Assembly (NCBI RefSeq): GCF_001028175.1
Contig: NZ_AEJF01000077.1
Span: forward strand, 1-43,915
Direction: 5' to 3'
DNA: 43,915 nucleotides
From: Caballeronia mineralivorans PML1(12)
Lineage (GTDB): Bacteria > Pseudomonadota > Gammaproteobacteria > Burkholderiales > Burkholderiaceae
Shown: positions 25,137 through 34,800 of the stretch, piece after piece
Numbering within the stretch: position 1 is the stretch's first letter
How the letters are laid out: every line of letters starts with the position of its first letter
Translations under genes and position numbers: made by a program
The notes under the pieces: model-generated
Databases searched by the model: none
Told to the model about the DNA's origin: nothing
The model's input: the letters and a program-made list of their open reading frames with translations, nothing else

Positions 25137-25217
25137 CAATCGCGATCGAAACTGCCCATTCCTGTCTGAGCGGCATCCTTATTCCGGACGCTGCAAAGCA
25201 TTGACGGTGAGAGAAAA

Positions 25218-26228
25218 ATGGACCGGCTACAAGCTATGCAGGTGTTTACAAGAGTCGTCGACACCAACAGTTTTTCACGCGCGGCAGACACCCTGGACAT
25301 GCCCCGCGCCTCGGTGACAACGATCATTCAAAACCTCGAAGCGTTCCTCAACGTGCGTCTCCTGCAACGCACGACACGACGCCTGAACCTCACGCCGGAC
25401 GGCGCTGCGTACTACGAGCGCTGCGTGCGGATTCTCGCGGACATCGAGGAAACCGAGAGTTCGTTCGCCAATACCGGCAAAGGCCCGCGCGGTAAATTGC
25501 GGATCGATATGCCGGGGTCGATCGGGCGCATGATCGTCATGCCCCAGCTTTGTGAATTCCACTCGCGTTACCCGGACATCGAATTGATGATCGGTTTCGG
25601 CGACAAACCGGTCGACCTGATTCAGGAAGGGGTGGATTGTGTCATTCGCGTCGGGACCTTGCAGGATTCGAGTCTGGTGGCGCGGCGGATCGGCGTGTTC
25701 CAGGGCCTGACCGCGGCGAGTCCCGATTATCTCGAGCTTCATGGCGTACCGCATACCATCGAGGATTTGCAGCAGCACACGGCCGTGAATTATTTTTCCA
25801 GCCGCACCGGCCGCGTGATGGATATGGATTTTGTGGTCGATGGGAAATCCATCGAAGTGAAAATGCGCGGGGCCATTGCGGTGAATGACGCCGAGGCTTA
25901 TCTGGCGTGTGGCGTTAAAGGGGTTGGGCTCGTCCAGATCGCGCGGTTCATGGCCCTTCCGCATTTGCGGGCCGGCGAACTGGTCGAGGTACTGCCGCAG
26001 TGGAAACCTCTTCCCATGCCCATTTCAGTCGTTTATCCGCATAACCGGCATTTGTCGCCCAAGGTGCGGGTGTTTGTCGACTGGGCCGCTGAGTTGTTTG
26101 AACGGTGTCCGCTGCTTTCCGGGCAGGAGGACGCCGAGCAGCGTTGCCTGCCGACTGCCACGCCGAAGTCCTCGGCCGTTAAACACGGGACGCCGGATGT
26201 TGCCGGCACCGCTGAGGTCGTGGTTTAG
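25218..26228 (+). CDS. ceoR: LysR-type regulator of the efflux operon (CeoR/BpeT-like)
   Basis: The 336-residue LysR protein has an N-terminal winged helix-turn-helix (AMQVFTRVVDTNSFSRAADT, about 5-24, then RASVTTIIQNLEAFL) and a C-terminal effector domain (KLRIDMPGSIGRMIVMPQL). It is divergent from the efflux operon by 128 bases, the layout of ceoR or bpeT, which activate their pumps in response to salicylate or chloramphenicol-like inducers. The C-terminus, about 35 residues longer than common LysR proteins, is low-complexity. The ATG has GAGAG upstream. Confidence 0.88.
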   Translation: MDRLQAMQVFTRVVDTNSFSRAADTLDMPRASVTTIIQNLEAFLNVRLLQRTTRRLNLTPDGAAYYERCVRILADIEETESSFANTGKGPRGKLRIDMPGSIGRMIVMPQLCEFHSRYPDIELMIGFGDKPVDLIQEGVDCVIRVGTLQDSSLVARRIGVFQGLTAASPDYLELHGVPHTIEDLQQHTAVNYFSSRTGRVMDMDFVVDGKSIEVKMRGAIAVNDAEAYLACGVKGVGLVQIARFMALPHLRAGELVEVLPQWKPLPMPISVVYPHNRHLSPKVRVFVDWAAELFERCPLLSGQEDAEQRCLPTATPKSSAVKHGTPDVAGTAEVVV

Positions 26229-26552
26229 TTTTTGAGTTGAGTCTCCTCCAAGCCTTTTTAGGCCCGTTCGACCCTCTTGCGGGTATGGGCTTAAGTCCCT
26301 TTGACCAATACTGGTTTCATCGCAAAAGCCCTTGCCATAAGGGCTTTTGCGATTATTCGCCTAGCGCGATTAATGAATTCGCGCAATAGTCATTTATCCC
26401 CAGTCCTTGCTTGACTACATTGCCCCTGTCGCAGCGCGGCCCGTTGCTTAGTTGTTTGGCTAACTAAGTCCCTCGCCCTCACTGCCCCGCTATCAGTCCG
26501 ATTGCATCGACTCCGTTCAATGCTTTCGCATGAATCGACAGGAGCAACACGC
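26229..26552. other. Intergenic region between ceoR and the DUF4148 gene
   Basis: These 324 bases hold no supported gene. The left part contains the strong hairpin at 26319-26353 listed separately. The rest is comparatively AT-rich and should include the promoter of the DUF4148 gene, but no confident -35/-10 pair is seen. Confidence 0.6.
26319..26353. terminator. 15-bp perfect hairpin downstream of ceoR
   Basis: ATCGCAAAAGCCCTT (26319-26333) and AAGGGCTTTTGCGAT (26339-26353) form a perfect 15-bp stem with loop GCCAT. The T-tract lies inside the stem and only a short TTATT follows. It is probably the terminator of the LysR gene, working in either direction. Confidence 0.65.
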
Positions 26553-26906
26553 ATGAAAACCGTTATCGCAACACTCTCGCTTTCGGCTATTTCGGCCGTC
26601 GTCTCCACGACCGCATTCGCCGACGGCGGCATCGGTCACGCAGGCACGTATCAAACAGTGACGACCTCCGAAAGCACCATGACACGTGCACAAGTGCGTG
26701 CCGAACTGGCCGCAGCCTATGCAAACGGCACGCTACCCGCGTTGAATCGCAACACGTATCCAGACCGCAGCATGGCCGGCATTGCCGTAGCAGCCCAACA
26801 TGAACAACGCGCCCGCGAAGAGGAGGTTGCAGAACAACGCAACCGCGCAGTGGTGGAGTTCGCGAACGGCTCGGTGACTCAAAGCGGCAAGGCCAACGTT
26901 CAATAA
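26553..26906 (+). CDS. DUF4148 exported protein
   Basis: The 117-residue protein has a cleavable Sec signal peptide (MKTVIATLSLSAISAVVSTT, likely cut after AFA) and the DUF4148 core TRAQVRAELAAAYANG followed by NRNTYPDRS. This family is common and expanded in Burkholderiaceae, periplasmic, and functionally uncharacterised. The ATG at 26553 has GGAG nine bases upstream. A coupled small ORF follows after 15 bases. Confidence 0.9.
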   Translation: MKTVIATLSLSAISAVVSTTAFADGGIGHAGTYQTVTTSESTMTRAQVRAELAAAYANGTLPALNRNTYPDRSMAGIAVAAQHEQRAREEEVAEQRNRAVVEFANGSVTQSGKANVQ

Positions 26907-26921
26907 GGCAAGGAGTCCATC

Positions 26922-27047
26922 ATGAATGAATCAGTACCCCTTGAAGACTTCTCGGCACTCGACGACTGGCTGCCTGAAGTACCGCAATGGCAGCCGTACA
27001 GGCCGCAAGCAACACGCGAACGTCAGGCAGTGGAGTTGGCGCAATAA
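26922..27047 (+). CDS. 41-residue small ORF downstream of DUF4148 gene
   Basis: ATG 26922 is preceded by AAGGAG at good spacing (seven bases), only 15 bases after the DUF4148 stop. The 41-residue product is acidic at the front and rich in Trp and Pro (DDWLPEVPQWQPYRPQ), with no signal peptide or membrane span. No family is recognised. The strong ribosome site and operon position favour a real small protein. Confidence 0.55.
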   Translation: MNESVPLEDFSALDDWLPEVPQWQPYRPQATRERQAVELAQ

Positions 27048-27070
27048 GCAACAGACTTAATGTTTCAACG

Positions 27071-27159
27071 CTTCGTTACCGCGAACTATCGGGTCCGCGG
27101 TAACGAAGTAGGACTCAGTCAACTGAGTACATGGTCGCAGTCGGAAGCGATCATGTACT
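27071..27159. other. Cluster of three inverted repeats 3' of nrdJ
   Basis: CTTCGTTACCGCG/CGCGGTAACGAAG (27071-27083 with 27096-27108), ACTCAGT/ACTGAGT (27113-27119 with 27122-27128) and AGTACATG/CATGTACT (27126-27133 with 27152-27159) follow one another between the convergent small ORF and nrdJ. The first probably acts as a terminator-like structure, although no T-run follows it. Confidence 0.55.
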
Positions 27160-27168
27160 TGGCCTCAA

Positions 27169-29724
27169 TCATCCGCAAGCGCCTACTTCACCGCACGCCG
27201 TACAGAAGTCGCAGCCATCCTTGCGGATCATCGCATTAGCGCCGCAAGTGGGGCACTTACGGCCTGGGATTGGCAGCAGCGCGTGCGGGTTGGCTGCATC
27301 TGCGCTGTTTTCCACGACTGCCGTGATGTCGTCATCGGTAGAATCGAATGACGCTGATACAGCGCCAGCCTGCGTATTCTCATGCCGACGTTGCGCAAGC
27401 ACGCGCGATGGCACCTGGCCACCCTCGATATCGAGGAAGCCACGTCGATACAGAATCTGCTGGATCGCATACGCAAGCGCCGCAACTTCGGAGTCGTGCC
27501 AGCGCGGCGCCTTATGCCCATCGAGACGCTCGACGTCGCCAAGACGCACCTGCCCACGATCCCACGACACCTTGCGCATATCCTGCAAATTACGCGCGAC
27601 AAACCCACCTCGCGCTGCCAGCGACAACGAGCGCATGGTCGCCGTGATCCACTGCTGCGATTCGTCGCGTTGACCCGTCGGAATGAAGAACTCGATGGGC
27701 CGCTCGATGGTGACATCCTCCCCGCCCAGCCGCCCCGTGATCTCCATGAACGACACCGCCACATAAAGCGACTTCTTGCCGGCCTGCGTGAGGTACTCCA
27801 CCTTCTCGATAATCGCCGGCAACTCGCCCCGTGGGCGATGATCGACGGCAATCCGCAACGGATCCAGCTCAACGTCAGCATCTGCAGCGTCCGAGGGATC
27901 GGATGCAACCATGGCAGGCGTCTCGGGCGTCACGGACAACACCGCTCCCAGCGTCTCGTTCGGACGGTAGGTGGCGAGCCCCTTCAGGCCCCGGCGCCAT
28001 GCATCGAAGTAGAGATCCTTGAATGCATCGAACGGATAATCGGCTGGCACATTCACCGTCTTCGAGATCGATGTATCGACGAAAGGCTGCACCGCCGCCA
28101 TCATTTCCAGATGATCGTTCGCGGACATATCGAGCGCGCTCACGAAGTAATCCGGCAGCGCCTTTATGTCCCCACCCAGCTCGCGATACAGCCGGTACGC
28201 ATGATCCTCCACCACGAACGATTGCCGGCTGCCGTCGGCCATGCGCTTGTTGCGCTGATAGGTCCATGAGAACGCTGGTTCGATTCCATTCGACGCATTG
28301 TCAGCAAACGCGAGGCTCACGGTGCCGGTCGGCGCAATCGAGAGCAGGTGGCTGTTGCGAATGCCGTCGCGATGAATCTCCGCCTTGATGTCATCCGGCA
28401 AGCGAGACGCAAAAGTGCCTGTTTCAAGGTACTTTTTCGCATCGAAGAGCGGGAACGCCCCCCGCTCCCGAGCCAGTTCCACCGACGCGCGATACGCCTC
28501 GTCGCGCATGGTCCGCGCCACGCGTGCCGCAAAGTCGCGGCCTTCCTGCGAGTTGTAGCGCACGCCCAGCATGACGAGCGTGTCGCCTAGTCCGGTAAAA
28601 CCCACGCCAATACGCCGCTTTGCCTGCGCTTCCTTATCTTGCTCCGGCAACGGCCAGAGCGTCACGTCCAGCACGTCATCGAGAAAACGAACTTGCGTGC
28701 GCGTGCTTTTCGCCAGGCCGTCCCAGTCGAATACAGGCGTGCCTCCGTGACGCTGCGCGAAGGGTTCACGCACGAATCGCGTCAGGTTCAACGGTCCAAG
28801 GTTGCAGCAGCCATACGCGGGCAACGGCTGCTCGCCGCAAGGATTCGTCGCGCGAATCGTCTCCACGGCACGCAGATTGTTGTCGTCGTTCATGCGCGAT
28901 ACGAACACCACGCCCGGTTCCGCGACGTCATAGGTCGAGCGCATGATCGTGTCCCACACTTCCCGTGCACGCACTTCGCGATAGACCCACAAACCGTCGT
29001 CGCGCTGCCGTGCATCCGCTGATGCCTTGAACGCGGGCGACGGTTCCGCGCGATGCACGAGTTCCCACGGGGCGTCGTCGGCGACTGCCTGCATGAACTC
29101 GTCCGTCACCGCGACCGATACGTTGAAGTTGTTCCAGCGCCCTTTAACATGCTTGGCCGCGATAAATTCGAGCAGGTCCGGATGCGAGCAATCGAGAATG
29201 CCCATCTGCGCACCGCGCCGCGAGCCTGCGCTTTCAACGGTCCTGCATGACGCGTCGAAGACATCCATGTAACTGCACGGACCCGACGCCGACGACCCGG
29301 TGGAATGCACGCGCGCCCCCTTCGGGCGGATCGCGGAAAAGTTGTAACCCACGCCGCCGCCGCGCCGCATGGTTTCGGCCGCCTGCAACAGCGCGACGTA
29401 GATGCCCGGCAAACCGTTCTCGTCGACGCCCTGGATGGCGTCGCCCACGGGCTGCACGAAGCAGTTGATGAGCGTTGCCTGGATCCCGGTGCCGGCCGCG
29501 CTCATGATGCGGCCGGCGCCCAGCGCACCCCGCTGGAAATTCTCGAAGAACTCCGTCTCGACCTGCTTGCGCCGCGCCTCGGGTTCCGCGAGCGCCACGC
29601 CTCGCGCGACCCGGCGGTAAATGTCCTCGATGCGCGTTTCGTCACCCTTCGCATACTTTTCCAGCATCACGTCGATGGAAAATTGCTGCGGTGAAACGGT
29701 GATCTTCAAGTCGTCTTCAGCCAT
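27169..29724 (-). CDS. nrdJ: Adenosylcobalamin-dependent ribonucleotide reductase, class II
   Basis: The 851-residue class II RNR makes deoxyribonucleotides using a radical generated from adenosylcobalamin, with or without oxygen. It shows the catalytic loop TNPCGEQPLPAYGCCNLGPL, SRRGAQMGILDCSHPDLLEF, APTGTVSLAFADNASNGIEP, and a C-terminal zinc-ribbon-like tail with CPTCGA and CDFCTACGEVGACG. The ATG at 29724 is chosen because GAGGA lies five bases upstream; an earlier in-frame start 12 codons upstream lacks a site. No B12 box or clear NrdR box is seen upstream. It is a consumer of the cofactor made by the cob genes at the left of the window. Confidence 0.94.
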   Translation of the reverse strand: MAEDDLKITVSPQQFSIDVMLEKYAKGDETRIEDIYRRVARGVALAEPEARRKQVETEFFENFQRGALGAGRIMSAAGTGIQATLINCFVQPVGDAIQGVDENGLPGIYVALLQAAETMRRGGGVGYNFSAIRPKGARVHSTGSSASGPCSYMDVFDASCRTVESAGSRRGAQMGILDCSHPDLLEFIAAKHVKGRWNNFNVSVAVTDEFMQAVADDAPWELVHRAEPSPAFKASADARQRDDGLWVYREVRAREVWDTIMRSTYDVAEPGVVFVSRMNDDNNLRAVETIRATNPCGEQPLPAYGCCNLGPLNLTRFVREPFAQRHGGTPVFDWDGLAKSTRTQVRFLDDVLDVTLWPLPEQDKEAQAKRRIGVGFTGLGDTLVMLGVRYNSQEGRDFAARVARTMRDEAYRASVELARERGAFPLFDAKKYLETGTFASRLPDDIKAEIHRDGIRNSHLLSIAPTGTVSLAFADNASNGIEPAFSWTYQRNKRMADGSRQSFVVEDHAYRLYRELGGDIKALPDYFVSALDMSANDHLEMMAAVQPFVDTSISKTVNVPADYPFDAFKDLYFDAWRRGLKGLATYRPNETLGAVLSVTPETPAMVASDPSDAADADVELDPLRIAVDHRPRGELPAIIEKVEYLTQAGKKSLYVAVSFMEITGRLGGEDVTIERPIEFFIPTGQRDESQQWITATMRSLSLAARGGFVARNLQDMRKVSWDRGQVRLGDVERLDGHKAPRWHDSEVAALAYAIQQILYRRGFLDIEGGQVPSRVLAQRRHENTQAGAVSASFDSTDDDITAVVENSADAANPHALLPIPGRKCPTCGANAMIRKDGCDFCTACGEVGACG

Positions 29725-29974
29725 GTCAGTCCTCGTAGCCAGCGGTTTGCTGCGTTGCATCGGAGCGGCGAAAGCGCCCTCGCCCAGTGTTTCAAACCTG
29801 AAGTTTGCACTTTTTCCGAGCTGACCGACATAGCCGGTTGTGGGCGGCGGCTACTCGGTGTTTGCCGCGTCCGCTGGTACCCTCTGCACTGTGCTCGCGA
29901 TCAATCTCGCCGAGCGGTGCTATTCATGGAAGCAATGACACGCGCCAACATTCAAGAAAGGACGGGGTAACGAC

Positions 29975-30529
29975 ATGACAGAAGCAGCGGCGAAGCTGCG
30001 CATCTTCGGGATTTGCGGGCGTTCGGGACAGGGTAAGACGACGTTGATCGAGGCGCTCCTGCCTTGGTTCCACGCACGCGGTTGGGTAGTGAACGTGGTG
30101 AAGCACAGTCATCATTCCATCGATCTCGAACCGCCGGGCAAGGACAGCGCGCGTTATCGCGCGGCGGGCGCGGGCGAGGTATTGATCGCCTCGCCGTATC
30201 GTTACGCCATCGTGCGCGAACTGCACGATGCGCCCGAACCACCGTTAGCCGATCTTGTCGCACGGCTTACGCCCTCCGACCTGACGCTGGTGGAAGGCTT
30301 CACGCGCGAAGTGTTGCCGCGCATCGAGGTCGTGCGTCCTGGCGTGGGTAAAGACCCGCTGTATCGAACCGATACAGCAATCCTTGCCATCGCCACCGAC
30401 GACGCACCGGGCCTTCATGACGTACCCGCCATACCGCTTCTGCCACTGGCGAACATTGACTGTATCGGCGAGTTCATCTGCAAAGCCGTCGGGCTCTCTC
30501 TGTTAAACGCCGACAAGCCAGATATTTAA
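29975..30529 (+). CDS. mobB: Molybdopterin-guanine dinucleotide biosynthesis protein MobB
   Basis: The 184-residue P-loop GTP-binding protein has GICGRSGQGKTT (13-24), VVKHSHHSIDLE and LTLVEGFTREVLPRIEVVR, typical of MobB. MobB assists MobA in attaching GMP to the molybdenum cofactor; it is helpful but not essential. No mobA or moe gene is nearby. It diverges from nrdJ across about 250 bases with no recognised site and converges with glgA. Confidence 0.9.
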   Translation: MTEAAAKLRIFGICGRSGQGKTTLIEALLPWFHARGWVVNVVKHSHHSIDLEPPGKDSARYRAAGAGEVLIASPYRYAIVRELHDAPEPPLADLVARLTPSDLTLVEGFTREVLPRIEVVRPGVGKDPLYRTDTAILAIATDDAPGLHDVPAIPLLPLANIDCIGEFICKAVGLSLLNADKPDI

Positions 30530-30560
30530 CGCCGGCCGCGCTCGCTCGCGATCTGAACGA

Positions 30561-32033
30561 CTAGCGCACGTCCGAGCCAATCAACTCGCGATACACATCC
30601 GCGTATCGCAAAGCCGACGCTTCCCAGCCGAAGTCCTGCGTCATCGCGCGGCGCTCGACGGCTTTCCATTCCAGCCGCCGCTGCTTCAACGCGAACGCTC
30701 GGCGAATGGCCGCGACGATTGATGGCCGGTCGAATTTCTCGAAGACGAAACCGGTGGCGAGATCATCCGCGAGATTCTCCAGCGATGTATCCACCACGGT
30801 ATCGGCAAGACCTCCCACGCAATGAACGAGCGGCAGCGACCCATACGCCAGTGCGTACAACTGCGTCAGGCCGCACGGTTCGAAACGCGACGGCACCATC
30901 ACAACGTCGCTGCCTGCAATAATCGAATGTGAAAGCGTTTCGTCGAATCCCAGCTCGACCGCGACCGCGTGCGGATGCGCCAGCGCGGCTTTCTTAAGGC
31001 CGCTTTCCAGCGCCGGATCGCCTGTACCGAGCACAACCAGCTGACCGCCACGCTGGACGATATCGGGAATAGCCGACAACAACAGGTCGATCCCCTTCTG
31101 CTCGGTCAGCCGGCTCACCACGCCAAACAGCAACGCATCCGGCTCACGCGCGAGGCCGACGCGTTCCTGCAACGCGGCTTTGCACTTCGCTTTTCCGGTC
31201 AACTTCTCAATCGAATATTGCGTGTCGATGGCGGTATCCGTCTCCGGGTTCCACACCGTCTTATCGACGCCGTTGAGAATCCCGCTGATGTCGTGCGTGC
31301 GGTGGCGCAGCAAACCATCGAGCCCCGCGCCTTGCGCGTGCGTCTGAATCTCGCGTGCGTAGGTCGGGCTCACGGTCGTGATGCGGTCTGCATAGAACAA
31401 CCCGGCTTTAAGAAACGAGAGATGACCGTAAAACTCGACGCCATTGACGGAGAAAAAATCCGCCGGTAGTTGAAGCACACTAAATTCCGACGCGGGAAAC
31501 ACGCCTTGATAAGCGAGGTTATGGACCGTCATGACCGACGGCACGCGCGCGACGCCCTCCCGCTCGCGCGCCCGCAGATACGCCGGCGCGAGCCCTGCGT
31601 GCCAGTCGTGCGCATGCAGGACGTGAGGTTTCCATGCAGGATCGGCACCCGTCGCAAGACGCGCCGCCGCCCAGCCGAGTAGCGCGAAACGCCGGTCGCT
31701 GTCGGCATATTGAGTATGTGAGGCGTCGAGATACGGATTGCCCGGCCGGTCATAAAACGCATCGGCGCGCACCATGTAGACCACGATTCCGTGCGGCTCC
31801 AGCACGCCCCGCTCGAGCCGCACGTTGTCTATACCAAACGCCCAGCCGAGGTCGGCCACCGGCTCGATCTGCTTCAGGCCGGCAACGACGGAAGGAAACG
31901 CCGGCAGGATCACGCGGGCATTGGTGCCCAGTTGCGTCTGGGCCGGCGGCAATGCGCCCACGACATCGGCGAGGCCGCCGGTTTTCAAAAGCGGATACAT
32001 CTCCGCTGCAACATGCAGCACGCATACGGTCAT
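30561..32033 (-). CDS. glgA: Glycogen synthase GlgA
   Basis: The 490-residue GT5 glycosyltransferase extends alpha-1,4-glucan from ADP-glucose. Present are the N-terminal KTGGLADVVGALP, VLHAHDWHAGLAPAYLR, and the C-terminal SRFEPCGLTQLYALAYGSLP that carries the catalytic glutamate. Its ATG lies 33 bases after the glgC stop, so glgC-glgA form an operon for glycogen synthesis. Length is normal. Confidence 0.95.
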   Translation of the reverse strand: MTVCVLHVAAEMYPLLKTGGLADVVGALPPAQTQLGTNARVILPAFPSVVAGLKQIEPVADLGWAFGIDNVRLERGVLEPHGIVVYMVRADAFYDRPGNPYLDASHTQYADSDRRFALLGWAAARLATGADPAWKPHVLHAHDWHAGLAPAYLRAREREGVARVPSVMTVHNLAYQGVFPASEFSVLQLPADFFSVNGVEFYGHLSFLKAGLFYADRITTVSPTYAREIQTHAQGAGLDGLLRHRTHDISGILNGVDKTVWNPETDTAIDTQYSIEKLTGKAKCKAALQERVGLAREPDALLFGVVSRLTEQKGIDLLLSAIPDIVQRGGQLVVLGTGDPALESGLKKAALAHPHAVAVELGFDETLSHSIIAGSDVVMVPSRFEPCGLTQLYALAYGSLPLVHCVGGLADTVVDTSLENLADDLATGFVFEKFDRPSIVAAIRRAFALKQRRLEWKAVERRAMTQDFGWEASALRYADVYRELIGSDVR

Positions 32034-32066
32034 CGGTTCCCCATTGGCTTGTTCCGGTGGTCCGGA

Positions 32067-33350
32067 TTATGACTGCTTGGCTTGTCCGAGACGTGTCAAT
32101 GCATCCTGTGTCACGAGCACCACGCCATTTTCAGTGCGGAAAAAGCGCTCGGCATCGTAATCGGGGTCCTCGCCAATGACCAGTCCCTCCGGCAACGTGC
32201 AACCCCGGTCGATCACCACACGCTTCAGCCGGCAACTCGGCCCGACCGTGACCTGCGGCAACAGCACGGCTTCGTTGATGTGACAGAACGAATGCACCCG
32301 CACCGCCGATGAAAACACCGAACGCGCGACTTGCGAGCCTGAGATCACGCAGCCGCCGCAGACGAGCAGATTGTTGATCGCGCCCTGCTGCCCGTGCAGA
32401 TCACGCACGAACTTGCCCGGCGGCAACTGCTCCTGATTGGTCCAGATCGGCCACTTGCGGTCGTAGAGATCGAGCGCCGGAATGGTCGATGCCAGGTCCA
32501 GGTTCGCCGACCAGTACGCGTCGACGGTGCCCACGTCGCGCCAATACGGCGGTGCGTTCGGATCGGTTTCGGAGGTCACGCACGACATCCCGAACGGATG
32601 CGCGATCGCCCGGCCGCTGGTCACCACGCGCGGCAGGATGTCCTTGCCGAAGTCGTGATCTGTATCGGACAACGCAATATTCTCTTCGAGCAGTTGATAC
32701 AGATATTTCGCGCTGAACACATAGATGCCCATGCTCGCGAGCGCGACGTCGGGCTTGCCCGGCATGGCCGGTGGATCGTCAGGCTTTTCCAGGAAGGCGG
32801 TCACGCGGCGCTGCGCGTCGACGTGCATCACGCCAAACGCGGTGGCTTCCATGCGCGGCACCTCGATACACCCGACCGTGCAATCCGCGCCGCTCTCGAC
32901 GTGGTCGAGGACCATGCGCGTGTAGTCCTGCTTGTAGATGTGGTCGCCAGCCAGCACGATGATGTACTCGGGGCCGATCGAGCGAATGATGTCGAGATTC
33001 TGGAACACAGCATCTGCCGTTCCGCGATACCAGCTTGAGTCCACACGTTGCTGAGCCGGCCAGATATCGATGAACTCGTTGAACTCGCCGCGCAGGAAAC
33101 CCCAGCCGCGCTGCAAATGACGCAAGAGCGAATGTGCCTTGTATTGCGTGACGACCGCGATACGCCGGATGCCCGAATTCAGGCAATTCGACAAGGCGAA
33201 GTCCACGATGCGGTATTTGCCACCAAAGTGCACTGCTGGTTTGACGCGCTTGTTCGTGAGCGGCCCAAGGCGAGTACCCCGGCCGCCCGCGAGAACGATA
33301 GCCAGCGTGTTCTTCTGCAGATCCGTACGACTTCCTGTCAGCGTCTCCAT
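32067..33350 (-). CDS. glgC: Glucose-1-phosphate adenylyltransferase GlgC
   Basis: The 427-residue ADP-glucose pyrophosphorylase starts glycogen synthesis. The nucleotide-binding loop [16 protein letters not shown] is near residues 17-32, [12 protein letters not shown] marks the catalytic metal site, and SMGIYVF and the C-terminal left-handed beta-helix segment ([24 protein letters not shown]) follow. GGAGG-like sequence precedes the ATG. It is first in the glgC-glgA pair. Confidence 0.95.
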   Translation of the reverse strand: METLTGSRTDLQKNTLAIVLAGGRGTRLGPLTNKRVKPAVHFGGKYRIVDFALSNCLNSGIRRIAVVTQYKAHSLLRHLQRGWGFLRGEFNEFIDIWPAQQRVDSSWYRGTADAVFQNLDIIRSIGPEYIIVLAGDHIYKQDYTRMVLDHVESGADCTVGCIEVPRMEATAFGVMHVDAQRRVTAFLEKPDDPPAMPGKPDVALASMGIYVFSAKYLYQLLEENIALSDTDHDFGKDILPRVVTSGRAIAHPFGMSCVTSETDPNAPPYWRDVGTVDAYWSANLDLASTIPALDLYDRKWPIWTNQEQLPPGKFVRDLHGQQGAINNLLVCGGCVISGSQVARSVFSSAVRVHSFCHINEAVLLPQVTVGPSCRLKRVVIDRGCTLPEGLVIGEDPDYDAERFFRTENGVVLVTQDALTRLGQAKQS

Positions 33351-33787
33351 ACCGACCTCCTGTTTTGCGGCCTGTCTCTGGCCTGTTTCTAGCTTGTTCC
33401 AGCTGTTTATCGGTGCTTGCTGGCGAATGATTCAAAGTGCTGTGGCTGTTTTCTCCAGAAGATTTAAACGACGATCGATTGAGCTTGTTGGGATGATTTT
33501 GCTGCAAAGGTGAATAGTTCGCACCTGCTTTTCGGAAATTGACAAACAGGGCCGTCAATATCGCTCTGTAATCCGATGGATTTGGCTTGAACTGTTGGTC
33601 GGCGATGCGGCAGCGCGTAAGGGTTGAGCAATCCTCATGCCAAGTGGATTTCGCTCCCGTTCGGGATTTATAGGAGGGTTCTTTCGGCGCGAGCGAAAAT
33701 CACGGCACAATGATGTCCGGCATGTCTAACATGCATGCAATTTCGTGCGCGGCCCCGGCCGCCGTCCTGCACCCGGCGAAAACCATC
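33351..33787. other. Divergent glgC-pdxY intergenic region
   Basis: These 437 bases carry no supported gene. Small dyads are visible, ATTGAC/GTCAAT (33538-33543 with 33554-33559) and AGGTG/CACCT near 33508-33526, which could be regulator sites. No confident promoter pair is assigned. Confidence 0.5.
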
Positions 33788-34651
33788 ATGAACAACGTCC
33801 TCAGCATCCAGTCACACGTGGTCTTCGGCCACGCAGGCAACAGCGCAGCCGTTTTCCCAATGCGTCGCATGGGCATCAACGTCTGGCCGCTTAACACCGT
33901 GCAATTCTCGAATCACACGCAATACGGCCGCTGGACGGGCAGCGTCGCCGACGCTGATGAACTGACGCGGGTGATCGAGGGGATCGGCGCAATCGGCGTT
34001 CTGTCGCGCTGCAACGCGATCCTGTCAGGCTATCTCGGCTCGCCCGAGCAAGGCGCCGCGGTGGTGGAAATTGTCAGGATGGTGAAAGCCGTCAATCCGA
34101 AAGCGCGCTTTTTCTGCGACCCCGTGATGGGCACCACAAGCGGCTGCAACGTCGAACCCGGTATACAGGAGTTCCTGGTGAGCACCATGCCGGAAATCGC
34201 CGACGCCATGACGCCCAATCACATCGAATTGCAAAAGCTGACGGGACGCACCATCGAGACGGTGGACGAAGCGGTCGCCGCGTGCCGGGAGCTGATTGCC
34301 CGCGGTCCGAAGGTTGTGCTGGTTAAACATCTGATCGACAAAAACAGCCGCGCCGATACCTTCAACATGCTGGCCGTGACCGAAACCGAAGCGTGGTTCG
34401 CGCAGCGGCCGCTGTATCCGTTTGCCCGGCAACCGGTAGGTGTAGGCGACCTGACGAGCGCGATATTCCTCGCGCGCACGCTGCTGGGGGATTCGGTACG
34501 CGGCGCGCTCGAACACACGCTTGCCGCAGTGAACGCGGTAGTCCGGACCACCTTCCAGGCCGGGCGCTACGAGCTTGAAATCGTCGCGTCGCAGGACGAG
34601 ATCGCGTATCCGACAGAACGTTTTCCGGCGCTCGGGGTCGATTCCGAGTAA
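33788..34651 (+). CDS. pdxY: Pyridoxal kinase PdxY
   Basis: The 287-residue ribokinase-superfamily enzyme phosphorylates pyridoxal in vitamin B6 salvage. It begins [20 protein letters not shown] as in other PdxY proteins, and has [17 protein letters not shown] and the anion-hole motif GVGDLTSA. The ATG at 33788 is chosen by family alignment; longer in-frame starts add an unrelated stretch of 26 residues. The ribosome site is weak. Confidence 0.92.
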   Translation: MNNVLSIQSHVVFGHAGNSAAVFPMRRMGINVWPLNTVQFSNHTQYGRWTGSVADADELTRVIEGIGAIGVLSRCNAILSGYLGSPEQGAAVVEIVRMVKAVNPKARFFCDPVMGTTSGCNVEPGIQEFLVSTMPEIADAMTPNHIELQKLTGRTIETVDEAVAACRELIARGPKVVLVKHLIDKNSRADTFNMLAVTETEAWFAQRPLYPFARQPVGVGDLTSAIFLARTLLGDSVRGALEHTLAAVNAVVRTTFQAGRYELEIVASQDEIAYPTERFPALGVDSE

Positions 34652-34800
34652 GGCGCCACGTCCACTTTCGAGCGGGACCGGCACTTGCTGTTCCCGATGA
34701 CGTCTCCGGCCCGGCCAGCCCCACGCAGGTGCATCACGAGCAGGCGCAACGCATTAACGGCGGCGCGCGCGGCGCGCTTCGCATCCAACCAGAGACCGTT

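Noticed and set aside
29725..29974. Cobalamin riboswitch upstream of nrdJ
   Set aside because: No B12 box or conserved core was found on either strand of this interval.
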